A DNA stretch of 10,424 bases. It comes from an uncultured Clostridia bacterium (GTDB lineage: Bacteria; Bacillota; Clostridia; Christensenellales; CAG-314). Where the stretch lies: positions 1 to 10,424 of the forward strand of contig CAKQXG010000067.1 of the NCBI GenBank assembly GCA_934281515.1. The letters are read 5' to 3'. The position numbers were made by a program, and so were the translations under genes. Below are positions 1 through 5,144 of this stretch, piece by piece. The notes under the pieces were generated by a model. It had not been told where the DNA came from. It worked only from the letters and a program-made list of their open reading frames with translations, and ran no database searches. Numbering within the stretch: the first letter of the stretch is position 1; each line of letters starts with the position of its first letter.

Positions 1-675
1 TACAATCCCGACAGTCTGACCGAGCTTGGACACAGGCAGGCAGAGGCTTTGTCTATGCGGTTGGCGGCGGTGGGGTTGGACAAGATTTACTGCTCTACAA
101 GCATGCGTGCGCAACAAACGGCGGCGCCGACGGCACAAAAGACAGGTTTGCCGGTAACGCTGCTGGATTGGTGCAACGAGGCTCATGTGTGGGACGAGTT
201 CACTGCGCCTGTCGACGATGGCAGACGGTGGTTTTACCAGCACGACGTTGCGCGTAGGGTAATGGTTTCGCCTGAAGTGGAGTGCATGGGTGACAAGTGG
301 TACAGTCACGAGTTTTTTGCCCAAACCAATGCGCAAAGCGGCGTCGAGCGTGTGCGCAGGGAAACGTTTGCCTTTTTGTCTGCGCTGGGCTACGACAAAT
401 CGACGGAAGGCAACTACTACGTTGCACGCAACCCTAATCAAAAGCGTATTGCGTTGTTTGCGCACGAGGGGTTCGGCATGGCGTTTTTAAGTACGGTTAT
501 CGGCATGCCTTACCCTATGTTTTGTACGCATTTCGGATTGGAACACAGTTCTATGACGGTGATAGATTTCGACGGGACGGATTTTGTGGTGCCGTGTATT
601 CTGCAATTAAGCAACGACTCGCATATCTACAAGCAAGGCTTGCCGACCGTTTACAACAACGAAATCGAGTTTTAG
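1..675 (+). CDS. Histidine phosphatase family protein (phosphoglycerate-mutase-like), 5' end missing
   Basis: The reading frame is open from the first base and ends at TAG 673-675, giving 224 residues. Seen: the segment after the usual RHG loop (DSLTELGHRQAEAL, residues 4-17), the CSTSMRAQQTA segment that matches the family's SSPLxRAxQTA, and a second catalytic-type histidine in FAHEGFG (His codon at 463-465). The first catalytic RHG motif must lie upstream of the window, so only about a dozen residues are probably missing. Family knowledge: these enzymes transfer phosphate through a phosphohistidine and act on sugar phosphates, nucleotides or phosphoproteins. The substrate cannot be told here. 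It is probably cytoplasmic, since no signal or membrane segment is seen in the part present. The internal ATG at 49 is not the start, because conserved family sequence precedes it in frame. The gene is separated from pyrG by a terminator-like hairpin. Confidence 0.85.
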   Translation, partial: YNPDSLTELGHRQAEALSMRLAAVGLDKIYCSTSMRAQQTAAPTAQKTGLPVTLLDWCNEAHVWDEFTAPVDDGRRWFYQHDVARRVMVSPEVECMGDKWYSHEFFAQTNAQSGVERVRRETFAFLSALGYDKSTEGNYYVARNPNQKRIALFAHEGFGMAFLSTVIGMPYPMFCTHFGLEHSSMTVIDFDGTDFVVPCILQLSNDSHIYKQGLPTVYNNEIEF

Positions 676-820
676 CAAAAGCAAAAAAAGTTTTGAGAAA
701 TTGCATGCGCCTGCCCAAAGTTTGTGAGAAAAGGAATGTGCAATAAACGGTAAATTTTTTCACTGCTTTTGTGACAGATCTGTTTATTTACATTGCAAGT
801 ATATCTTTACTTGAAGTTTT
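676..820. other. Intergenic stretch, no gene recognised
   Basis: This is the first part of the 345-bp gap before pyrG. It is AT-rich. I see a perfect 10-bp palindrome (ACAGATCTGT, 774-783) and a widely spaced 7-bp inverted repeat (742-748 with 782-788). There is no RBS-supported ORF, no RNA gene and no convincing promoter. The rest of the gap is covered by the terminator, promoter and leader entries that follow. Confidence 0.5.
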
Positions 821-869
821 TGGGAAAAGCGTGTGGGTAACCCGCTTTTTACAAAAAGAGGTTTTCCCA
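821..869 (+). terminator. Probable intrinsic terminator after the phosphatase gene
   Basis: The arms AAAAGCG (825-831) and CGCTTTT (843-849) are complementary around an 11-nt loop that contains GGG and CCC, and a T run ends at 850. A second, outer pairing is possible between TGGGAAAA (821-828) and TTTTCCCA (862-869). It competes for the AAAA of the inner stem. It lies about 150 nt after the phosphatase stop codon and 60 nt before the pyrG promoter, so it plausibly insulates the two units. Confidence 0.5.
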
Positions 870-911
870 CTTGTCTTATCTAAATTTCTTTCAAAACATA
901 TTTGTCGATTG

Positions 912-941
912 TTGACAAAACGGTTGTTGCGGTGGTAGTAT
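912..941 (+). promoter_or_regulatory. Probable sigma-A-type promoter of pyrG
   Basis: A perfect -35 TTGACA (912-917) is followed after 18 bp by TAGTAT (936-941), which keeps the important T, A, A and T of the -10. An overlapping TATATT (939-944) fits less well because the spacer would be 21 bp. Transcription would start near 948-952. The -35 is embedded in an inverted repeat, TTTGTC (901-906) and GACAAA (914-919), which could be an operator or chance. Confidence 0.6.
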
Positions 942-954
942 ATTTTGTATTGAT

Positions 955-991
955 GCACGGCACGTGTAGCTGTCGTGCGTTTTTCATTTTT
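955..991 (+). terminator. Leader terminator (attenuator candidate) in the pyrG 5' UTR
   Basis: GCACGGCA (955-962) pairs with TGTCGTGC (971-978), seven Watson-Crick pairs plus one G-U, around an 8-nt loop. The T-rich tail follows as TTTTT (980-984), CA, then TTTTT (987-991). It lies between the promoter and the pyrG RBS, where it could only act as an attenuator. Gram-positive pyrG genes are known to be controlled by CTP-sensitive attenuation. The GGGCUC transcript start used in Bacillus subtilis is not visible here, so the mechanism is unassigned. Confidence 0.6.
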
Positions 992-1008
992 AAGAGCTGT
1001 CGGCTCTT
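992..1008 (+). promoter_or_regulatory. Second leader hairpin next to the pyrG RBS
   Basis: AAGAGC (992-997) and GCTCTT (1003-1008) form a perfect 6-bp stem with a 5-nt loop, ending 2 nt before the GGAGGG ribosome binding site (1011-1016). The octamer AGCTGTCG occurs both here (995-1002) and in the 3' part of the preceding terminator (968-975). The terminator's 5' arm could therefore pair with either copy. Confidence 0.45.
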
Positions 1009-1020
1009 ACGGAGGGCAAA

Positions 1021-2634
1021 ATGACAAAATATATCTTTGTCACAGGCGGTGTAGTTTCGGGCTTAGGAAAGGGCATTGTTGCCGCGTCGCTCGGACGTCT
1101 GTTGACCTTGCGCGGACTTCGCGTTGCCGCGCAAAAACTTGACCCGTACATGAACATCGACCCCGGCACGATGAACCCGACCCAGCATGGCGAGGTGTTT
1201 GTCACAGACGACGGTGCCGAAACCGACCTTGATCTTGGGCACTACGAGCGTTTTATCGATCGCAATCTGACCAAGTACAGCAATCTGACAAGCGGCAAGG
1301 TGTATTGGACTGTGCTCAACAAGGAGCGGCAGGGCAAGTACCTTGGTCAAACGGTGCAAATAATACCGCACGTAACCAACGAAATTAAGTATTTTATCCG
1401 CAAAAATGCCGAAACCAGCGGCGCGGACGTCGTAATTACCGAAATCGGCGGCACAATCGGCGACATCGAAAGTCAACCTTTTCTCGAAGCTATTCGCCAA
1501 TACAGCGGCGACGTGGGACGGCAAAACTGCCTGTTTATCCACGTGTGTCTTGTGCCGTACATCAGCGGCTCGGACGAGTACAAAAGCAAGCCTGCACAAC
1601 ACTCCGTCAAGGAGTTGCAGTCCATCGGCATCCATCCCGACATCATCGTCACGCGCTCCGACGGCGACTGTGGCGACGATATACGCGACAAAATCGCGCT
1701 GTTTTGCAACGTCAAGCGCGATTGCGTAATCAGCAACACTACGGTGGACTGCCTGTACAAGGCACCGATGATGTTGCACGACAACGGACTCGATACGGTT
1801 GTCTGTCGGGAGCTCGGTATCAAACAACGGCTTAACCTTGCTCCGTGGAAGAAGCTTATACGGGACATCGACTCTCGCAAGGGACATGTCACCATTGCCA
1901 TAGTGGGTAAGTATGTCAAACTGCACGACAGTTACCTGTCGGTTATCGAAGCGCTCAACCATGCTTCCTACGGCAACGGCGTGTTTGTCGACCTCAAGTG
2001 GGTGGACAGTGAAACGCTTACCGACAAAACCGTTGCAGACGCACTTGCCGACGTTGACGGCGTATTGGTGCCCGGCGGCTTCGGTACACGCGGCGTGGAA
2101 GGCATGATTGTCGCGTGTAAGTACGCGCGGGAACATAACGTGCCTTACCTTGGCATTTGTTTGGGCATGCAGATTGCCGTCATCGAATACGCGCGCAACG
2201 TTGCGGGGCTTGTAGACGCCACCAGCGGAGAAATCGGCGGCGGCAGTAAAGTCATCGATCTTATGCCCGATCAACAAGGCAAGGATTTGGGCGGTACAAT
2301 GCGTTTGGGTGCGTATCCATGCAAGGTCAAGCCTGACACTTTGCTTGCCAAGGCATACGGCGAAGAAACCATATCCGAACGTCACCGCCACAGATACGAG
2401 TTTAACAACGAGTATCGCGCAAAACTGGAAAACTGCGGACTTGTCGTCAGCGGAACTTCTCCCGACGACAGAATTGTGGAAACGGTGGAAGTGCAGACCA
2501 ACACCTTCCATTTTGGCGCACAATTCCACCCCGAGTTTACATCTCGCCCCAACCGTCCTAACCCCGTGTTCAACGCATTCGTCGCTGCGGCAAAAACCTA
2601 CGCAAAAGGCAGTAAACGCAAGTTTAAGGCGTAA
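1021..2634 (+). CDS. pyrG: CTP synthase (glutamine-hydrolysing)
   Basis: PyrG makes CTP from UTP, ATP and glutamine, the last step of pyrimidine nucleotide synthesis, in the cytoplasm. The 537-residue product has the family's usual length and both domains. The N-terminal amidoligase domain has the P-loop GGVVSGLGKG (residues 9-18, Lys17), then KLDPYMNIDPGTMNP and the GEVFVTDDGAETDLDLGHYERF stretch in which the Mg/ATP acidic residues lie. The C-terminal class I glutamine amidotransferase domain has the nucleophile elbow GICLGMQ with Cys380, and the His503/Glu505 pair in FHPEF, completing the triad. The start is ATG with GGAGGG at 1011-1016. The gene stands alone between its own leader and terminator. 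No key residue is missing. Confidence 0.98.
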   Translation: MTKYIFVTGGVVSGLGKGIVAASLGRLLTLRGLRVAAQKLDPYMNIDPGTMNPTQHGEVFVTDDGAETDLDLGHYERFIDRNLTKYSNLTSGKVYWTVLNKERQGKYLGQTVQIIPHVTNEIKYFIRKNAETSGADVVITEIGGTIGDIESQPFLEAIRQYSGDVGRQNCLFIHVCLVPYISGSDEYKSKPAQHSVKELQSIGIHPDIIVTRSDGDCGDDIRDKIALFCNVKRDCVISNTTVDCLYKAPMMLHDNGLDTVVCRELGIKQRLNLAPWKKLIRDIDSRKGHVTIAIVGKYVKLHDSYLSVIEALNHASYGNGVFVDLKWVDSETLTDKTVADALADVDGVLVPGGFGTRGVEGMIVACKYAREHNVPYLGICLGMQIAVIEYARNVAGLVDATSGEIGGGSKVIDLMPDQQGKDLGGTMRLGAYPCKVKPDTLLAKAYGEETISERHRHRYEFNNEYRAKLENCGLVVSGTSPDDRIVETVEVQTNTFHFGAQFHPEFTSRPNRPNPVFNAFVAAAKTYAKGSKRKFKA

Positions 2635-2674
2635 AAGCGGTGCTTTTGGCAACAAATACTGGTAGTCTTTTTAA

Positions 2675-2693
2675 ATATGTGCGTTGCACATAT
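2675..2693 (+). other. Short perfect hairpin after pyrG
   Basis: ATATGTGC (2675-2682) and GCACATAT (2686-2693) form a perfect 8-bp stem with a 3-nt loop, about 40 nt after the pyrG stop. It has no T run after it, so it is not a terminator by itself. It may protect the 3' end or act with the terminator that follows. Confidence 0.4.
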
Positions 2694-2710
2694 AAGCTTT
2701 ATTCGATATG

Positions 2711-2745
2711 CAAGCCGTGGAGAGATTTTCTCTGCGGCTTGTTTT
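2711..2745 (+). terminator. Intrinsic terminator of pyrG
   Basis: CAAGCCG (2711-2717) pairs with CGGCTTG (2735-2741). An inner AGAGA (2721-2725) and TCTCT (2729-2733) stem lies within it, and TTTT follows at 2742-2745. The T tail is short, but the stem is long and GC-rich at the base. Confidence 0.65.
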
Positions 2746-2778
2746 GTACATGTGCGTTGGCAGTCTACGATGCGTAGG

Positions 2779-2807
2779 TTGATTTGTGTGTCTCAACGTA
2801 GTACAAT
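2779..2807 (+). promoter_or_regulatory. Probable sigma-A-type promoter of the XRE regulator
   Basis: TTGATT (2779-2784) and TACAAT (2802-2807) are separated by the ideal 17 bp. The start point would be near 2814, giving a UTR of about 70 nt. Inverted repeats overlap it: CTACG/CGTAG (2765-2769 with 2773-2777) and GTTGA/TCAAC (2778-2782 with 2793-2797). These could be an autoregulatory operator, which is inference only. Confidence 0.6.
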
Positions 2808-2882
2808 GTTTACGTCAGTCGGCGTTGATATCTATGTCGATCGGCACGGACAAAATAGATAGAAACAGGGAGACAACTAATT

Positions 2883-3293
2883 ATGGATTGTTATGTAACG
2901 GGTAGTACGGTCAGACAATTGCGGCAAAAGAAAAACCTTACGCAAGGGCAGCTTGCCGAAATGCTGTCGGTCAGCGACAAGACAATATCAAAGTGGGAAA
3001 CGGGCAAAGGCTTGCCCGACATCTCGTTGCTGCAACCGCTTGCAGCGGCGTTGGACGTAACGCTGTCGGAGTTACTGTCGGGGCAGACAGTGCAAAATAC
3101 CAATCGCCATGCCAACATGTACAATGTCAATTTTTATGTTTGTCCCGTGTGCGGCAATGTGATTTGCGCAATAGGCGAAGGCGTGTACAACTGTCACGGA
3201 ATTCAATTACCTGTTTGCACTGCCGAACCCGATGACAAACTTGACGTTCGTGTAGTAGAGGACGAACTGTTTGTAAAACGCATTACTGTCTGA
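2883..3293 (+). CDS. XRE-family transcriptional regulator with C-terminal cysteine-knuckle domain
   Basis: The product is 136 residues, starting at ATG 2883 with GGGAG at 2868-2872. Residues 7-65 form a Cro/C1-type helix-turn-helix (VRQLRQKKNLTQGQLAEML, then VSDKTISKWETGKGLPDISLLQPLAAALDVTLSELL), so the protein should bind DNA as a repressor or activator. Residues 84-112 carry CPVCGNV (Cys87, Cys90), NCHG (Cys104, His105) and Cys112, a pattern like a zinc ribbon or desulforedoxin knuckle. From memory, Clostridial homologues have CC where this protein has Cys104-His105, and continue for some 50 residues beyond this stop; this copy seems short at the C-terminus. The ligand and targets are unknown. 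It has its own promoter and lies just upstream of the MATE gene, so control of that pump is a reasonable guess, not a finding. Confidence 0.85.
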   Translation: MDCYVTGSTVRQLRQKKNLTQGQLAEMLSVSDKTISKWETGKGLPDISLLQPLAAALDVTLSELLSGQTVQNTNRHANMYNVNFYVCPVCGNVICAIGEGVYNCHGIQLPVCTAEPDDKLDVRVVEDELFVKRITV

Positions 3294-3323
3294 TGTAAAG
3301 TGATAAAAAGTGTCGAAATTTGT

Positions 3324-3352
3324 TTGCGGAGAAACAAAATTTGTGCTAAAAT
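3324..3352 (+). promoter_or_regulatory. Probable extended -10 promoter upstream of the MATE gene
   Basis: TGCTAAAAT (3344-3352) is an extended -10 element, with TTGCGG (3324-3329) 17 bp upstream as a weak -35. The -35 sits inside an inverted repeat, TTTGTTT (3319-3325) and AAACAAA (3332-3338), which could be an operator. Transcription would begin near 3359, only about 14 nt before a strong intrinsic hairpin. Confidence 0.55.
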
Positions 3353-3372
3353 ACTTGCAAGTGAGTGGTCGC

Positions 3373-3411
3373 AAGGCGTAAGTCCAACTGTTTGGACTTG
3401 CGCCTTTTTTT
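3373..3411 (+). terminator. Strong intrinsic terminator in front of the MATE gene
   Basis: A 15-bp stem with one T-G wobble joins 3373-3387 and 3392-3406 around the tetraloop CTGT. An unbroken run of seven T covers 3405-3411. It is the best terminator in the window. It may simply end the XRE transcript, whose stop is at 3293. Because a promoter lies between that stop and the hairpin, it may instead act as an attenuator of the MATE gene or as the end of a short RNA. Confidence 0.9.
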
Positions 3412-3445
3412 GCTTTAACAATGCTGACCACCTTGGAGGTTAGGT

Positions 3446-4837
3446 ATGAAAGAGAACAAATTGGGAACTGTCGGGATTTCTACACTGGTGTGGACGATGG
3501 GATTGCCGATGATACTGTCGATGGTGTTACAAGCTTTGTACAACGTGGTCGACACTATGTTTGTCGTCAACATGGGTGCCGACGGTGCATTGGGCAACAT
3601 TGCTTTGTCTGCGGCGTTTCCCGTGCAGATATTTATGATTGCGGTGGGGGTCGGTACAGGCGTTGGGATAAACGCCATGTTGAGCAAAAATCTCGGCGAA
3701 GGCGACACCGAAACCGCCAATCGCGTTGCCGGTAACGGACTGTTTCTTGCTGCGGTGTTTTACGTTGTGTTTTTGCTTTTCGGATTGTTTGGCGCGGAAC
3801 CGTACATGCGGTTGATGTCGCACGACGATGCGGTTGTGGCAATGGGTACGGAATACCTGCGCATTTGCTGTTGTTTGTCCGTGGGGTCAATCGGGTACGC
3901 CGTTGCCGAACGTTTTCTGATGGCCACTGGCAAAACGTTGCAGTCCATGATTGCGCAGGTAACGGGTGCCGTGGTAAACATCGTGTTGGACTACGTGTTT
4001 ATTTACCCGTTGGGTGGCGGTATTGCAGGCGCGGCATATGCCACGGTAATAGGACAAATTGTATCGCTGGTGATGGCGTTGGTTATGCACTACGTCGGTA
4101 ATAAGGAAATCGACGGTAATTTGCGTTACGCCAAACCCGACAAAACTATTATCGGGCAAATATACAAAATAGGTTTTCCTGCATTTCTGATGCAAGGTAT
4201 GTTGTCTGTGATGATGTTTGGCGTGTTGTTGATTGTAGGCACGATTACCGACAATTACACCGTCAACTTGCTGTCGGGTGCATACGGTATCTACTACAAA
4301 TTGATGCAAATGGCATTGTTTGTCTCATTTGGACTGAGCAACACTCTTATTTCGTTGACAGGCTACAACTACGGTACGGGTAATATGCAACGTGTGCGTC
4401 AAACGGCGTTGTGGGGCATCGTGGATACGGTGATAGTAACTGCGGTGATAACGGTTTTGTTTCAGGTATTTGCAAAACCTATCACGGCATTGTTTGCACT
4501 TACAGCCGACGACAGCGGCGCGGTGTCCAGGCAGGATCTTGTCGACACGTGTATCTCGGCGCTGCGTATTGCTACAATCGGATACGTGTTTATGGGGTTC
4601 GGCGTTGCCGTGCAAGGAGTATTGCAGGGGTTGCGCAAAGTGTACGGACCGTTGATAATCTCTGCAATTCGTTCGCTTGTGGCGGTGTTGCCGTTGGCAT
4701 ATCTGTTTGTCTTGACGGATAACCCCACCGAGACGTTGTGGTGGGCTTTTCCCATAGCAGAAGTCGTTGCTGCGGTTGTCGCGGCAGTGTTGCTTTGCAT
4801 GGCGTTGAAACATTTGTCAAAAGGTAATATGGAATAG
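3446..4837 (+). CDS. MATE-family multidrug/cation antiporter
   Basis: The product is a 463-residue inner-membrane protein with about twelve hydrophobic segments in two similar halves, the usual MATE size. Seen: the family opening (LVWTMGLPMILSMVLQALYN, residues 13-32) followed by VVDTMFVVNMG, and then GVGTGVGINAMLSKNLGEGD in the first half. In the second half, GFPAFLMQGMLSVMM and SNTLISLTGYNYGTGNMQRVRQ repeat this layout. Family knowledge: MATE proteins export cationic drugs, dyes or metabolites in exchange for Na+ or H+. The substrate cannot be read from the sequence. It resembles the bacterial MepA/DinF branch. The start is ATG 3446 with GGAGG at 3435-3439. It is a single-gene unit flanked by terminators, and its leader suggests attenuation control. 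Confidence 0.93.
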   Translation: MKENKLGTVGISTLVWTMGLPMILSMVLQALYNVVDTMFVVNMGADGALGNIALSAAFPVQIFMIAVGVGTGVGINAMLSKNLGEGDTETANRVAGNGLFLAAVFYVVFLLFGLFGAEPYMRLMSHDDAVVAMGTEYLRICCCLSVGSIGYAVAERFLMATGKTLQSMIAQVTGAVVNIVLDYVFIYPLGGGIAGAAYATVIGQIVSLVMALVMHYVGNKEIDGNLRYAKPDKTIIGQIYKIGFPAFLMQGMLSVMMFGVLLIVGTITDNYTVNLLSGAYGIYYKLMQMALFVSFGLSNTLISLTGYNYGTGNMQRVRQTALWGIVDTVIVTAVITVLFQVFAKPITALFALTADDSGAVSRQDLVDTCISALRIATIGYVFMGFGVAVQGVLQGLRKVYGPLIISAIRSLVAVLPLAYLFVLTDNPTETLWWAFPIAEVVAAVVAAVLLCMALKHLSKGNME

Positions 4838-4863
4838 AAAATTATTTGTGTGACAATAAAACC

Positions 4864-4898
4864 GAGCGTGCTTTGCCTGACAGGTGAGGTGCGCTTTT
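4864..4898 (+). terminator. Probable intrinsic terminator after the MATE gene
   Basis: An unbroken 14-bp stem, including several G-T wobbles, joins 4865-4878 and 4882-4895 around the 3-nt loop GAC. A short T tail follows to 4898. The many wobbles and the short tail make it weaker than the terminator upstream of the MATE gene. It separates the MATE unit from the pst operon. Confidence 0.5.
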
Positions 4899-4903
4899 GG
4901 CTA

Positions 4904-4947
4904 CTTTACTCAAACTTTACATAAGCATTACACAAAGTTGCAGGCAA
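4904..4947 (+). promoter_or_regulatory. Pho box: four 11-bp PhoP-binding repeats
   Basis: Four tandem 11-mers begin at 4904, 4915, 4926 and 4937: CTTTACTCAAA, CTTTACATAAG, CATTACACAAA and the weaker GTTGCAGGCAA. Their cores TTTACT, TTTACA, ATTACA and TTGCAG are exactly 11 bp apart, one helical turn. Known for Bacillus PhoP: it binds TT(A/T/C)ACA repeats with about 5-bp spacers, typically four in a row, just upstream of or overlapping the -35 region. The array lies upstream of pstS, and the same operon encodes PhoP and PhoR. Confidence 0.85.
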
Positions 4948-4964
4948 CTGCGGACACAAAGGTG

Positions 4965-4970
4965 TACAAT
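4965..4970 (+). promoter_or_regulatory. -10 element of the pst operon promoter
   Basis: TACAAT (4965-4970) has no recognisable -35: the hexamer 17 bp upstream is AGGCAA, inside the last Pho repeat. That is the expected form of a PhoP-activated promoter. Transcription would start near 4977, placing the Pho repeats at about -73 to -30. Confidence 0.65.
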
Positions 4971-4976
4971 GCACTT

Positions 4977-5144
4977 GTCAATCAAGGAACGTTCGGTTGC
5001 GGAGAAGAATCGCAGTCGCCGTTACTCGGTGCGTGCAGGTTTGTCTCGCAAAGAGGACAAATCGCCCGTATTCAGTTGACAAAAACAGTAGTCGAACAAC
5101 GACGTCAGTCGTTGTCGAACATACATAATTTTGTGGAGGAAAGT
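4977..5144 (+). promoter_or_regulatory. Long structured 5' UTR of pstS
   Basis: This is about 168 nt of leader between the predicted start and pstS. Two hairpins are visible. One joins TTGTC (5041-5045) to GACAA (5056-5060) with an inner TC/GA step and a bulged G. A longer one joins ACAACGAC (5096-5103) to GTCGTTGT (5108-5115) around the loop GTCA; with one bulged A it extends to TCGA/TCGA (5092-5095 with 5115-5118). Neither has a T run, so they are not terminators. The second ends 17 nt before the RBS GGAGGA (5135-5140). No known riboswitch is recognised. Confidence 0.45.

Noticed and set aside
1063..2655. A 530-codon open frame on the - strand opposite pyrG
   Set aside because: The + strand is unmistakable CTP synthase with all catalytic residues. 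The antisense frame is open because of codon composition, has no RBS-supported start, and its product resembles nothing I know.
2677..2862. A 61-codon + strand frame between pyrG and the XRE gene
   Set aside because: It runs through the pyrG terminator and the XRE promoter, has no RBS, and its product has no recognisable features.
3359..3445. A known efflux-associated riboswitch (guanidine/ykkC classes) ahead of the MATE gene
   Set aside because: The leader is too short and lacks the conserved ykkC core or paired ACGR-loop hairpins. Only a terminator and one long-range pairing are visible.
4884..5144. In-frame N-terminal extension of PstS
   Set aside because: The frame is open, but it would bury the lipoprotein signal peptide and pass through the Pho box and promoter. 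ATG 5145 has a good RBS.
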